64,000 nt of DNA from NCBI GenBank assembly GCA_964586425.1, contig CAZPHI010000005.1:8338-72337 (forward strand), written 5' to 3'. Each line of letters begins with the position of its first letter. Position 1 is the stretch's first letter. Origin of the DNA: CAZPHI01 sp964586425. GTDB lineage: Bacteria > Bacillota > Clostridia > Lachnospirales > Lachnospiraceae. Made by a program: the position numbers and the translations under genes. The notes below the pieces were generated by a model. The model worked only from the letters and a program-made list of their open reading frames with translations. It was not told the DNA's origin and did not search any database. This document shows positions 50,500 through 60,753 of the stretch, one piece after another.

Positions 50500-52650
50500 G
50501 TGAATAAAAAATTATATTCGTTGATGAATTGGCCGGATATTGAAGGGATTGTGTATTCTGAATGCGATAATCCGAGAAGTCTTTTGGGTGGACATGCTAC
50601 CCAATATGGCTATCTTATTCAGGTGTTTAGACCAGATGCTGTAGAAGTAATTGTTAATGTTAATAATAAGCAGAAAATCAAAATGGAAAAAGTTGATGAA
50701 AATGGCTTCTTTGCTACATTACTTCCATTGAAAACTAAAGTAAAATATACCTTGATCATTGAGAATATTAAGGGTGAGAAAAAAGAGATTGCAGATCCAT
50801 ATGAATTCAAACCGGTAACTCATAATAGCCGACTTAAAGCTTATAATGCTGGAAATTGCAATAATGTATATGAATATCTGGGAGCTCATCTATGTACGGC
50901 CGAAGGTGTTGAAGGTGTTAATTTTGCTGTATGGGCACCTAATGCATTAAGAGTAAGTGTTGTAGGTGATTTTAATCGTTGGGATGGAAGAATATATCCG
51001 ATGGAGCGAATTGCAGATACTGGTGTATTCGAATTGTTTATTCCTGGTATTAAAGCCGGTGATATATACAAATTCGAAATCAAGTGTAAGGGTGGTATGG
51101 TTATGACAAAGGCTGATCCATATGCATTCTCAACACAGGAGGCACCATATACAGCTTCAGTTGTATATGATATGAATAATTTTGAATGGAATGATTATCA
51201 GTGGAAGCTTAATGGCATTAATAATGAATTTGCAACAAAGCCTGTTAATATTCTTCAGCTTGAGATTGGTAGATTTGTTAAGCAATATGGAAGCAGACAG
51301 CTAAAAAGCAAGAAACATATTACATATACTGATGCATCAGATATTATTACAGAGTATGCAGTAAATAATGGATATAATGCTATTGAACTTCTTGGCATAT
51401 CTGAATATGTGGATGATGATTCGTATGGAGATGATGTCAATAATTTCTATGCACCAACCAGAAGATATGGGCAGCCTGATGAATTAAAATGGTTAGTTGA
51501 TAAGCTTCATTCTCATAATATTGCTGTATATATTAATTGGAATCCTACACATTTTTCAGGCAACCTGAGTGGATTATTAGGATTTGACGGTACATGTATA
51601 TATGAACATGAGGATAGCAGGCAAAGCACATATATGGAGACATCATACAGATGCTTTAATTTTGGAAGGCTTGAAGTAAAAAGTTTCTTATTATCTAACG
51701 CATATATGTGGTTGAATGAGTATCATTTTGATGGAATTAAGATAAGAGATATAGAGAGCCTCATATACATGGATTATGGCAAAAAACCAGGAGCATGGGT
51801 TGCTAATATCTATGGAGGTAATGAGAATCTGGATGCACTTGATTTTATCAAAAAGCTTAATGTAATGCTTAATAAATCTGATTTTGATGCACTATCAATT
51901 GCAGATGAAAAGGCTGCATATCCATGTGTGACGGAAGATGTTAAGAGTGGTGGTTTAGGTTTTTCTCTTAAGTATAATAATGGCTGGACAGAAGAAATGC
52001 TCAGATTTATGAGTATGGATCCAATATATAGAAAGGCTGCATATGATAATCTTTGTTATAGCATGATTTATAATTATAGTGAGAATTTTGTAGTAATGTA
52101 TAATGATGTATTAATGCAGCATTGTCTTGGTTACTTATATAATATAATGCCTGAATCGTCATCTAATATAATGAAACTTTCAGGTGTAAAGCTTGCTTTA
52201 GGATATATGATGACGCATCCTGGTAAAAAGCTCTCATATATGGGAATGGATGTTGTAAATTCTAAGGTAAACAAACAGCTTTCAGGTTATATTGCTGCAT
52301 TAAATAAGCTTTATTTAAGTGAAAGCGCATTATATGAAGGCGATTATAGTGATTATGGTTTTAAGTGGGTTGATAATAATATGCCTAATGAGACAATTAT
52401 TACTTTTGAAAGAGAAGATAGTAGTGCTAATCGTTTGCTTATAGTTGCTAATTTTACTCCTGTGGCTAGAGAAAAGTTCAAACTCAAAGTTAATAACGAA
52501 GGAAAATACAAAGAGATATTAAATAGCGATGATGAACAATATGGTGGAAATGCATGTATCAACAAACGAATCAAGACAAGCCAGCAAGGCTATATAACTG
52601 TTAATATACCACCAATGGGGATTTCAGTATATAGATATGTTGAAGCTTAA
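50500..52650 (+). CDS. Glycogen branching enzyme homologue (GH13_9/CBM48) lacking catalytic residues
   Basis: The 716-residue protein has the GlgB layout: N-terminal beta domain, CBM48 (about 130-225, VNFAVWAPNALRVSVVGDFNRWDGR), GH13 barrel and C-terminal domain. It aligns closely to GlgB, but region I DWVPGHF is NWNPTHF (D to N346); region II LRVDAV is IKIRDI (R to K414, nucleophile D to R416); the acid/base E of AEES is D469 in ADEK; region IV HD is N535-D536. Only the third Asp remains, so branching activity is very unlikely. Glycan binding or regulation is a possibility. Start: GTG at 50500, six bases after AAAGGGAGG; the earlier ATG at 50473 lies before that site. Confidence 0.88.
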   Translation: MNKKLYSLMNWPDIEGIVYSECDNPRSLLGGHATQYGYLIQVFRPDAVEVIVNVNNKQKIKMEKVDENGFFATLLPLKTKVKYTLIIENIKGEKKEIADPYEFKPVTHNSRLKAYNAGNCNNVYEYLGAHLCTAEGVEGVNFAVWAPNALRVSVVGDFNRWDGRIYPMERIADTGVFELFIPGIKAGDIYKFEIKCKGGMVMTKADPYAFSTQEAPYTASVVYDMNNFEWNDYQWKLNGINNEFATKPVNILQLEIGRFVKQYGSRQLKSKKHITYTDASDIITEYAVNNGYNAIELLGISEYVDDDSYGDDVNNFYAPTRRYGQPDELKWLVDKLHSHNIAVYINWNPTHFSGNLSGLLGFDGTCIYEHEDSRQSTYMETSYRCFNFGRLEVKSFLLSNAYMWLNEYHFDGIKIRDIESLIYMDYGKKPGAWVANIYGGNENLDALDFIKKLNVMLNKSDFDALSIADEKAAYPCVTEDVKSGGLGFSLKYNNGWTEEMLRFMSMDPIYRKAAYDNLCYSMIYNYSENFVVMYNDVLMQHCLGYLYNIMPESSSNIMKLSGVKLALGYMMTHPGKKLSYMGMDVVNSKVNKQLSGYIAALNKLYLSESALYEGDYSDYGFKWVDNNMPNETIITFEREDSSANRLLIVANFTPVAREKFKLKVNNEGKYKEILNSDDEQYGGNACINKRIKTSQQGYITVNIPPMGISVYRYVEA

Positions 52651-52686
52651 TGTTGTAATATATAGTACATTATAAAGGAGAAAAAT

Positions 52687-53541
52687 ATGAATAGTTTATA
52701 TTTAACCGAAATGAAGATGTTATCATCAGAACAAATGGGGGATTTATTTACACAAATTATAAAGTGGGGCATGAGTTTTGTTGGCTCATTAGTGTTAGCG
52801 TTAATTGTATGGTTTGTTGGAAAAAAATTAATTAAGTTTGCTAACACGTTCTTTTTGAAGATACTCAAAAAATCAGATTTGGACGAAGGGGTAATAAAAT
52901 TCATATTATCATTGTTTAGATTTGCAGCATATGCTGTGTTAATTATTACAATTATTGATATTCTTGGATTTGAGACAACTTCATTGTTAACAATAATTGG
53001 TTCAGCAGGCTTGGCATTTGGACTTGCTTTACAAGGAAGTCTATCAAACTTTGCAGGTGGAATATTAATTTTATTATTCAAGCCATTTAAAGTAGGAGAT
53101 TATATTATTGCATGTGGACATGAAGGTAATGTAGTTACAATTGAACTATTATATACAAAGCTATTAACTGTAGATAACAAAACAATAATGATACCTAATG
53201 GTACACTTGCTAATGCTGAGATTACTAATGTAGCGTGTCAAAAAGAAAGAAGAATTGATATTCAGATTGGTATTGCATATTCAGCAGATCTTAAGAAAGC
53301 AAAGGAAATATTACAGGAGATTCTTAATTCTACAGATGCAATCATCAAAGAAAAAGAAATTCTTGTTGTTGCAAAAAGTCTTGATGAGAGCTGCGTAACG
53401 CTTGAGACAAGATCATGGGTTAATACACCAGATTATTGGTCAACAAGATTCAAGTTATTAGAAGAGATTAAATTAGTGTTTGATGAAAAAGGTATTGAAA
53501 TACCATTCAATCAACTTGATGTTAATATTAAGAATCAATAA
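52687..53541 (+). CDS. mscS: Small-conductance mechanosensitive channel
   Basis: The 284-residue protein has three transmembrane segments (about 27-48, 70-95, 98-130). The pore helix carries the MscS signature GSAGLAFGLALQGSLSNFAGGI followed by FKPFKVGDYI and a cytoplasmic beta/alpha vestibule. It opens under membrane tension to release solutes. AAAGGAG precedes the ATG. It follows the branching-enzyme homologue by 36 bases and ends at a strong terminator. Confidence 0.95.
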   Translation: MNSLYLTEMKMLSSEQMGDLFTQIIKWGMSFVGSLVLALIVWFVGKKLIKFANTFFLKILKKSDLDEGVIKFILSLFRFAAYAVLIITIIDILGFETTSLLTIIGSAGLAFGLALQGSLSNFAGGILILLFKPFKVGDYIIACGHEGNVVTIELLYTKLLTVDNKTIMIPNGTLANAEITNVACQKERRIDIQIGIAYSADLKKAKEILQEILNSTDAIIKEKEILVVAKSLDESCVTLETRSWVNTPDYWSTRFKLLEEIKLVFDEKGIEIPFNQLDVNIKNQ

Positions 53542-53544
53542 AAT

Positions 53545-53590
53545 AAAGCTATGATTACTTCTACACAGAGTTGGGTAATCATAGCTTTTT
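53545..53590. terminator. Terminator between mscS and argH (convergent)
   Basis: AAAGCTATGATTAC (53545-53558) pairs with GTAATCATAGCTTT (53575-53588), followed by T on the plus strand and a T-rich run on the minus strand. Confidence 0.92.
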
Positions 53591-53598
53591 TATTAATA

Positions 53599-54975
53599 TT
53601 AGTTATTCTTTAAATAATCTTCACAGATATCAATTACCTTCTGCATAGCAGTAGGACTTGGTGCTCCAATTGTCAGTCGTTTGTCTACACATGTCTTGAG
53701 ACTAATTGCTTCGTAGATATCTTCTTCAAAAACAGGACTAATAGCCTTGTATTCATCTAGTTTCATGTCATCAAGAGAGATATTCTTATCAATACAATAT
53801 AGAACAAGCTGTCCGACGATACCATGTGCATCTCTGAATGGGACACCATGTTTTACAAGATAATCAGCAGCATCAGTAGCATTAGTAAAGCCATTTTTAG
53901 CACTTGCTTCCATATTAGCTTTGTTAAACTGCATTGTATCAATCATACCTTTAAATAATGAGATACAACCCTTTACTGTATCAATTGCATCAAAAGTGAA
54001 TTCTTTATCTTCCTGCATGTCTTTATTGTATGCAAGAGGAATACCCTTCATAGTGGTTAGGATAGATGTTAATGCACCATATACACGTCCGGTTTTACCA
54101 CGTACAAGTTCAGCAATATCAGGATTCTTCTTCTGTGGCATGATACTGCTTCCAGTACTGTATGCATCATCTAATTCAATAAAACGATATTCATTAGAAT
54201 TCCATATAATGATTTCTTCAGAAAATCGGCTCAAATGCATCATAATAGTTGAAAGAGCACTTAAGAATTCAATTATATAATCTCTATCAGATACAGAATC
54301 CATACTGTTGAGTGTTGGTCCATCAAAGCCAAGCAGTGATGCTGTAAGTTCTCTGTCAAGTGGATATGTTGTACCTGCAAGAGCACCAGCACCAAGTGGA
54401 CAGTAGTTCATCCTCTTATAGATATCAGTAAGTCTGCTTCTGTCTCTTTTGAACATCTCAAAATATGCGCCAAAATGATGTGCGACTGTTACAGGTTGAG
54501 CCTTCTGAAGATGTGTAAATCCAGGCATAAAGCTTTCTGTATTCTCTTTCATAATTCTTAAAATGACTTCAAGCAATTCTTTTAATTCTTCATCAACAGC
54601 AAGAACTTCATCTCTAGTGTAAAGTCTCATATCAAGTGCAACCTGATCATTACGGCTTCTTCCAGTATGAAGCTTCTTACCTGCATCTCCAATCCTTTCA
54701 ATTAAAGTAGCCTCAACAAAGCTATGAATATCTTCGTATTTATCATCAATAATAAGAGTTCCGTTGTTGATATCATTAAGGATTCCATTGAGTCCGTCCT
54801 TGATTGCGATACATTCATCAGATGAGATAATATGTTGCCTGCCTAACATCTCAACATGTGCAAGACTACCTTGAATATCCTGTTTGTAAAACTTTTGATC
54901 AAATGAAATAGAAGCGTTAAAATTATTAACAAGTTTATCTGTTTCTTTAGTGAAACGTCCGCCCCAGAGTTTCAT
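53599..54975 (-). CDS. argH: Argininosuccinate lyase
   Basis: ArgH splits argininosuccinate into arginine and fumarate. The 458-residue protein starts MKLWGGRFTKETD, and contains GRSRNDQVALDMRLY, HLQKAQPVTVAHH and the fumarase/lyase signature GSSIMPQKKNPD. The start is at 54975, six bases after GGAGG (minus strand); the longer frame from 54987 overlaps that site. argG is not in the window. It lies 56 bases downstream of yfhO on the same strand, with no clear terminator between. Confidence 0.96.
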   Translation of the reverse strand: MKLWGGRFTKETDKLVNNFNASISFDQKFYKQDIQGSLAHVEMLGRQHIISSDECIAIKDGLNGILNDINNGTLIIDDKYEDIHSFVEATLIERIGDAGKKLHTGRSRNDQVALDMRLYTRDEVLAVDEELKELLEVILRIMKENTESFMPGFTHLQKAQPVTVAHHFGAYFEMFKRDRSRLTDIYKRMNYCPLGAGALAGTTYPLDRELTASLLGFDGPTLNSMDSVSDRDYIIEFLSALSTIMMHLSRFSEEIIIWNSNEYRFIELDDAYSTGSSIMPQKKNPDIAELVRGKTGRVYGALTSILTTMKGIPLAYNKDMQEDKEFTFDAIDTVKGCISLFKGMIDTMQFNKANMEASAKNGFTNATDAADYLVKHGVPFRDAHGIVGQLVLYCIDKNISLDDMKLDEYKAISPVFEEDIYEAISLKTCVDKRLTIGAPSPTAMQKVIDICEDYLKNN

Positions 54976-55031
54976 GTGTGCCTCCAATCCGTCATCTATG
55001 TGACTGAAAAATTATCTTTTCTAGTGTAACA

Positions 55032-57632
55032 TTATAATTCTTTTTTATCAAGCGGTTGTTTTCTCTTGTTAATGTAGGATAATACAACCTGCCATTTATT
55101 CATATATACTAATACTGCAATAGCTATAATTGTAATGACGCATATAATTGATATAATAATACCTTTTACAAGACCTACTGGTGTATAGCTAAGTTCAATA
55201 GTGTGGTTTCCACTAGATACTTCTACACCAATTAATGCATCCTTAATAGCTGTTATATCGGTCTTTTTACCATCAATTTTGACAGTCCAGCCTTTATCGA
55301 ATGGTATTGAAAGCATCATTAATCCATTAGAGCTTGCATTGAAAGTGCCTTCTATATGAGTATCACTAAATTCAGTAAGATTAATTCCACCCGTAGACAT
55401 CTTGTCATAGAACTGTTTGAATTTATATTCATTAAGTGTGTAAATTGTAAGGTTCATATTGGAGTCAGCAGTAAGAGAGATAGATTCACCTGCTTTTGCA
55501 TATCCAATATCTACAATATAAGTATTCTTTAATCCAGTGAAAAGAGTTGATGCTATGCTTCCTACGGAAACCTGTATCGATTCAACAGCAGTTGTATTGA
55601 CGAAAGCATAGTAGTGGGCAGAGATATCAGCATCAAACATTACACTTGATTCGCCTGGAAATGCTTTCTCAATCTGAAACATATCTTCGATACCAGTATT
55701 AACCTGAACAAAGCTATTCTGAACTTCGAATGGATTATAATTGCTTGTCATCCAATAATCATTAATATTCTGTGAGACCATATATCCTATTGGAAGTGTG
55801 TATTCGTTCTTATATAAGTACTCACCGTTATAATTACCTGCAGGAGTAAGTGAAACACCTGTTTCAACAGCCTGACTGCTTAAGAGATACTTGACAGAGA
55901 ACATACTATAAGTAAGTGCAGTTGAACCCTTTGAAGAATATGCATTAGTTGAACCTTCACATCCCATGCTTTTTAAAAGTTCAGTTACACCGGCGTTAGC
56001 AACTGATGAGAAGGATGATACACTATTGTAATTGCTCCATGCACCATCATTCTTAGTACGTGTACCTATTAATTTTTCTGTTCTGTAGAACTTTGAAGTA
56101 TCACTTTTGGCGGCTTCGTCTACTAATTTGGTAATTGCAGCATTATCACTTGTGTAGCCTGTTCTGTTTGTTACGCTAAGTCCGGTAGATTCCATATTCA
56201 GGGTGCATTCGATAATTGATACAACAAAAAGAAGGAATAAAATTATTGTTGAATTGAATGTCTTTCTTCTGTACAGATATGCAATAAGTGCATAAACTAA
56301 TACAAATGCGCCACTTATGTAGAATACGGTGAACTTATATTGACCATTAAAGTATATCTGGTCGCATATAAGGAGAAGTGCTATTACAATCCATAATGCA
56401 CCGGTAATTTGTTTGTCACTGTATTTTTTGATATCTTTAAATGCTTCATAACACATTGCAAGCAAGAAGAATATGTATATGAAAGACTGTCTTGCTGGAA
56501 GACTATTAGGAAAATGAAGCCCATGCCATACAAAGTTAGGAATATTAAGATTGAATGCCAGCAAAAAGATAAGAAGTAAACATATCTTTCCAGCTTTCTG
56601 TCGTGTATTAATATTCTTATTCATTATATATAGTGGAAGAAGGAAAAGAACAGCAACGCCACAATATATATTAGGATAATGCTCAAGTCCCATATGTACA
56701 GGAATATCAATCATATGTCTTGCTATCATATCAAGAATTGGAAAGTAGGAAGTAAGTATGTTTGGAAATGAAACAGTGCTTGATGCGGATAGCGATAAAG
56801 CGTACATCTCCGGTAATAATACACATGCAGCTACACCGCCGGCAAGCAGTGAATATACTCCAAATCTAAGTAATTTCATTAGATAAATCTTAACACTTTT
56901 TGGTCCGTCATATGAAATCAACAATATTACAAAGTATATAACGGAAGTAATACATACCATTATTGATATATAGTAGTTTGAAAAAATACATATTCCAAGG
57001 GAAATGCAATAAAGCAGTGGTTTATTCTTATTGACCAGACGCTCTAATCCAAGCATAATAATTGGAACAAGAACAATACAATCTAACCACATTATGTTCC
57101 AATTGTAAGCTGCTACATAGCCTGACATAGCATAAAATGTACCAAATACAGCAATTGTACAATTCTTAATGTTAAAATGCTTTGTAATGTAGTAAGTAAA
57201 AGCAACACTTGCAAGAGAGAGCTTAAGTATTATGATGATATTCATTACCTCAATCATATAGCCTCTAGGAGCAAGGAATACTAACCAGTTAATTGGACTT
57301 GCAAGATAATATGCATATAAGGCTGTAAAGTTAGTGCCAAGTCCGGTATTCCATGAATATGTAAGGCTGCCGCCACTTCTTAACTTGTCAAAAAATTCTT
57401 CAAAAAATGGTGCATACTGATGATACATATCAGTACGAAGATAGCAGCTGTCACCAAATGGGTAGATTCCTCTAACCATGTATAAAGCTATGAACATTAT
57501 GAGAGGAACACAAAATGCTATTATATAGACAATGTTTCCATAAGGAATACCATTTTTTGATTCGCCACTAATAAGTTCGAACTTTTTTTTCACTTTTGTG
57601 CTGGGTGTAACGGTTTGATTTACTTCTTCCAC
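55032..57632 (-). CDS. YfhO family membrane protein (putative glycosyltransferase)
   Basis: The 866-residue protein has a cytoplasmic N-terminus, about 13 transmembrane segments, and a large extracellular beta domain (about 500-830) before a final transmembrane segment. FGDSCYLRTDMYHQYAPFFEEF in the first loop is the YfhO signature (GT-C-like catalytic loop). In Bacillus and Listeria YfhO-type proteins help glycosylate lipoteichoic acid. GGAGG lies six bases before the GTG start. Its promoter is TTTACA-17-TAAAAT on the minus strand at 57676-57704. Confidence 0.9.
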   Translation of the reverse strand: MEEVNQTVTPSTKVKKKFELISGESKNGIPYGNIVYIIAFCVPLIMFIALYMVRGIYPFGDSCYLRTDMYHQYAPFFEEFFDKLRSGGSLTYSWNTGLGTNFTALYAYYLASPINWLVFLAPRGYMIEVMNIIIILKLSLASVAFTYYITKHFNIKNCTIAVFGTFYAMSGYVAAYNWNIMWLDCIVLVPIIMLGLERLVNKNKPLLYCISLGICIFSNYYISIMVCITSVIYFVILLISYDGPKSVKIYLMKLLRFGVYSLLAGGVAACVLLPEMYALSLSASSTVSFPNILTSYFPILDMIARHMIDIPVHMGLEHYPNIYCGVAVLFLLPLYIMNKNINTRQKAGKICLLLIFLLAFNLNIPNFVWHGLHFPNSLPARQSFIYIFFLLAMCYEAFKDIKKYSDKQITGALWIVIALLLICDQIYFNGQYKFTVFYISGAFVLVYALIAYLYRRKTFNSTIILFLLFVVSIIECTLNMESTGLSVTNRTGYTSDNAAITKLVDEAAKSDTSKFYRTEKLIGTRTKNDGAWSNYNSVSSFSSVANAGVTELLKSMGCEGSTNAYSSKGSTALTYSMFSVKYLLSSQAVETGVSLTPAGNYNGEYLYKNEYTLPIGYMVSQNINDYWMTSNYNPFEVQNSFVQVNTGIEDMFQIEKAFPGESSVMFDADISAHYYAFVNTTAVESIQVSVGSIASTLFTGLKNTYIVDIGYAKAGESISLTADSNMNLTIYTLNEYKFKQFYDKMSTGGINLTEFSDTHIEGTFNASSNGLMMLSIPFDKGWTVKIDGKKTDITAIKDALIGVEVSSGNHTIELSYTPVGLVKGIIISIICVITIIAIAVLVYMNKWQVVLSYINKRKQPLDKKEL

Positions 57633-57675
57633 AATATACCTCCAAAATTATATGTTAAATTTGTATATCATTTCT

Positions 57676-57704
57676 ATTTTACTATAACCGAATGGTAGTG
57701 TAAA
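57676..57704 (-). promoter_or_regulatory. yfhO promoter
   Basis: On the minus strand: -35 TTTACA (57704-57699), 17-bp spacer, -10 TAAAAT (57681-57676). Confidence 0.72.
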
Positions 57705-57737
57705 CCATTATAATACAAAAATTAGATAAAATAACTA

Positions 57738-57766
57738 TTGTAAAGTATAGATATTTTTTGTAAAAT
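57738..57766 (+). promoter_or_regulatory. comEA promoter
   Basis: -35 TTGTAA (57738-57743), 17-bp spacer, -10 TAAAAT (57761-57766), divergent from the yfhO promoter 34 bases away. Confidence 0.65.
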
Positions 57767-57820
57767 ATATATATGCATAAAGGGGACCTCTGCCAGTGAT
57801 TGTTGGAGGAAAAAAGATTT

Positions 57821-58492
57821 ATGCCAAATAATGATAATATACTAAAATTTATTAAAAAATATACGGATAAAATTAAAATTGTATTCGTATTTGTGTTGAT
57901 TTTAATATGTGGAGTTATTTTTATAATAAGAGGCTCTACGTATAATCAAGATGCGGACAATGCAGAATATTATAGCGATAAAGATGATACGATTATTAAA
58001 CAATCTTTCAATTCAGTTAATTCACAAGGTATTACGAATCCAGCATCTTATACTGGAGAAGAGACGGTTGATGAATTAATATATGTATATGTATGTGGCT
58101 GCGTATCAAATCCTGGAGTTTATCAAGTGGCAAAGGGAACAAGGCTGTATTCTGTTATAGAGATGGCGGGAGGATTCTTGGATAATTCTGATACTGCATA
58201 TCATAATCTCGCAGAAGTTATAGCTGATGGACAGCAGATATACGTTCCTGCTGAAGGTGAGTTAGTCAAGAATATACAAACTTCAACAGCTGTATCAATC
58301 AACATGATTAATATTAATACTGCAACAAAGGAGCAACTTATGACACTTACCGGAATAGGTGAATCCAAGGCAGATGACATTATTACATATAGGTCTCAGA
58401 ATGGAGGCTTTAAAAGAATTGAAGATATAATGAACATAAGTGGAATAAAAGAATCAGCATTTAACAAAATAAAAGATAATATAACTGTATAG
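57821..58492 (+). CDS. comEA: ComEA-like DNA-binding competence protein
   Basis: The 223-residue protein has one N-terminal transmembrane segment (about 18-38), an SLBB domain (about 90-150, YVYVCGCVSNPGVYQVAKGT) and a C-terminal helix-hairpin-helix DNA-binding domain (INTATKEQLMTLTGIGESKADDII). ComEA binds incoming DNA outside the membrane and passes it to ComEC. GGAGG is 11 bases before the ATG at 57821; an earlier TTG at 57800 precedes the site. comEC lies four genes downstream. Competence itself is not proven by this. Confidence 0.92.
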   Translation: MPNNDNILKFIKKYTDKIKIVFVFVLILICGVIFIIRGSTYNQDADNAEYYSDKDDTIIKQSFNSVNSQGITNPASYTGEETVDELIYVYVCGCVSNPGVYQVAKGTRLYSVIEMAGGFLDNSDTAYHNLAEVIADGQQIYVPAEGELVKNIQTSTAVSINMININTATKEQLMTLTGIGESKADDIITYRSQNGGFKRIEDIMNISGIKESAFNKIKDNITV

Positions 58493-58531
58493 ACAAGATG
58501 AGGTTGCAGTACAGCTTATGAAAGGGTAGGT

Positions 58532-59224
58532 ATGAGCAGAAAAGTATTGGTAGTTGATGATGAAAAATTAATTGTAAAGGGTATCAAGTTTAGTCTTGAA
58601 CAGGATGAATGGGAGGTCGATTGCGCATATGATGGTGAAGAAGCTCTTGAATATGCACAGAAGACAGAATATGATGTCGTATTACTAGATGTAATGCTCC
58701 CTAAGATGAATGGACTTGAAGTATGCCAGCATATCAGAGCATTCTCTACAATGCCAATTATCATGCTTACTGCAAAGGGCGATGATATGGATAAGATTCT
58801 GGGACTTGATTATGGTGCAGATGATTATATTACAAAGCCTTTTAATATATTAGAAGTTAAAGCAAGAATGAAAGCTATATTGAGACGTAATTCAAGAAAG
58901 GCAGAGAGTGAATCTGATGCCAAGAAAGAATTTACTGGTGGTGGAATGAAGCTTGACTGTGATTGTAGAACATTATTTATAGATGATAAAGAGATATATC
59001 TTACAGCCAAGGAATTTGATTTGCTGGAACTTTTGGTATTTAATCCTTCAAAAGTATATAGCAGGGAGAATTTACTTAATCTTATCTGGGGTTATGAATA
59101 TCCAGGTGATGCAAGAACTGTTGATGTTCATATTAGACGTCTTCGTGAGAAGATTGAATCTAATCCAAGTGAACCAAAGTATGTTCATACCAAGTGGGGA
59201 GTTGGATATTATTTCCAGGTATAG
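58532..59224 (+). CDS. OmpR/PhoB-family response regulator
   Basis: The 230-residue protein has a receiver domain (acidic DD at 9-10, phosphoacceptor D53 in LLDVMLPKMNG, T/K switch in MLTAKGD and YITKPF) and a winged-helix DNA-binding domain (about 130-230, LTAKEFDLLELL, DVHIRRLREKIE, WGVGYYFQV). It probably pairs with the kinase at 59284. Similar pairs in clostridia are WalR/PhoP-like, often controlling wall or phosphate genes; the target is not visible here. GAAAGGG upstream is the ribosome binding site. Confidence 0.93.
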   Translation: MSRKVLVVDDEKLIVKGIKFSLEQDEWEVDCAYDGEEALEYAQKTEYDVVLLDVMLPKMNGLEVCQHIRAFSTMPIIMLTAKGDDMDKILGLDYGADDYITKPFNILEVKARMKAILRRNSRKAESESDAKKEFTGGGMKLDCDCRTLFIDDKEIYLTAKEFDLLELLVFNPSKVYSRENLLNLIWGYEYPGDARTVDVHIRRLREKIESNPSEPKYVHTKWGVGYYFQV

Positions 59225-59283
59225 TAAGCCTGTATTAAAGAAATTGTATAATATTATTTATATATAGAGAAACGAGAGAAGAT

Positions 59284-60738
59284 ATGAATAGATTAAAGGA
59301 TAACCAGCTATTTAATAATATTATTAGTATTATCCGTAGTGCTAGATTCAGAATTATCCTTACAATTGTTATTCTTGGGGTGATTCCAATTATAGTTATG
59401 GATTATGCTATTAATAATTTCTATCGCTCAAGTGTGATTAATGACAGAAAATCAAAGCTTATGACACAGGTTACTGTTTTGGCTAAAGATGTGGGAAAGT
59501 ATTCTGATACCTCAGATGCATCAATAAGTCAGATGAAAAGTGCTTTAGAGCAGTTTTCATCTATTTATGATTCAAGAGTTTTGCTGGTTAATCGTGATTA
59601 TAGAATAGTATATGATAGTTATTCATTTGAAAAGAATAAGACAATCATTGCATCGAATGTTATCAAAGCATTTAACAATAATGAATCAGGTTCATATATT
59701 GATACGGATAATGATTGTATAGAAGTAGTTGTGCCGGTAATGAATGTTAATAAAGATATATTTGCTTCGATTATGGTTGATATGTCATCAAAAGAAATAT
59801 CAGTTTTTGTGGATGAGATTATATCAAAAGTATATATAATCAAGTTAATTCTTATAATACTGCTGGTTGTAGGTGCAATTATTTTTTCAGCTGTTATCTG
59901 TAAGCCATTCAATTTGATCGAAGAGAAGGTTGATAAGATATCGCAGGGATATTATGATGAACGCTTAGATGTTGAACATTACACAGAGACAATGGCAATT
60001 TCTAATGACATTAATCAGGTACTTGATAAGATGCATAGTTTGGATGAATCTAGACAGGAATTTGTATCTAATGTGTCACATGAACTTAAGACACCAATAA
60101 CATCAATGAAAGTACTTGCTGATTCTCTTAATATGCAGCCAGATGTTCCAGTTGAAATCTATCAGGATTTTATGCATGATATAGTGGATGAAATTGATAG
60201 AGAGAGTAAGATTATTGAAGACCTGTTATCACTTGTTCGTATGGATAAATCAGCCAATGCTATGAATATATCAGCAGTTAATATTAATGAGGTTGTTGAA
60301 CTCATACTAAAACGTCTAAAACCAATTGCCAAGAAGAAAAATATAGAATTGGTATTCGAAAGCTATAGACCGGTAATAGCGGAAGTTGATGAGGTAAAAT
60401 TCACGCTTGCAGTTTCAAATCTAGTTGAGAATGCTATCAAATACAATAAGGTTGATGGATGGGTGCATGTATCACTTAATGCTGATCATCAGTTTATGTA
60501 TATCAGAGTTGAGGATAATGGAATAGGAATTCCAAAAGAAAACCAGGGAATGGTATTCGAGAGATTTTACCGTGTTGATAAGGCACGTTCAAGAGAAACA
60601 GGTGGTACAGGATTAGGACTTGCAATTGTAAAGAATTCAATCCTTATGCACCATGGAGAGATAAAATTATATAGTGAAGAAAATTCAGGAACAACATTCA
60701 CAGTAAGAATACCTCTTAATTATGCACAGGAAATATAA
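59284..60738 (+). CDS. Sensor histidine kinase with HAMP domain
   Basis: The 484-residue kinase has two transmembrane segments (about 22-42 and 180-203) framing an extracellular sensor domain, then HAMP (about 204-256), HisKA with H266 in SNVSHELKTPIT, and an HATPase domain (NLVENAIKYN, DNGIGIPKENQ, GGTGLGLAIV). The phospho-box and ATP sites are complete. It is probably the partner of the regulator 59 bases upstream. Spacing suggests one transcript continuing to the GerMN lipoprotein. Ribosome binding site: AACGAGAGAAG. Confidence 0.93.
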   Translation: MNRLKDNQLFNNIISIIRSARFRIILTIVILGVIPIIVMDYAINNFYRSSVINDRKSKLMTQVTVLAKDVGKYSDTSDASISQMKSALEQFSSIYDSRVLLVNRDYRIVYDSYSFEKNKTIIASNVIKAFNNNESGSYIDTDNDCIEVVVPVMNVNKDIFASIMVDMSSKEISVFVDEIISKVYIIKLILIILLVVGAIIFSAVICKPFNLIEEKVDKISQGYYDERLDVEHYTETMAISNDINQVLDKMHSLDESRQEFVSNVSHELKTPITSMKVLADSLNMQPDVPVEIYQDFMHDIVDEIDRESKIIEDLLSLVRMDKSANAMNISAVNINEVVELILKRLKPIAKKKNIELVFESYRPVIAEVDEVKFTLAVSNLVENAIKYNKVDGWVHVSLNADHQFMYIRVEDNGIGIPKENQGMVFERFYRVDKARSRETGGTGLGLAIVKNSILMHHGEIKLYSEENSGTTFTVRIPLNYAQEI

Positions 60739-60753
60739 ATAACTTGAGGATGG

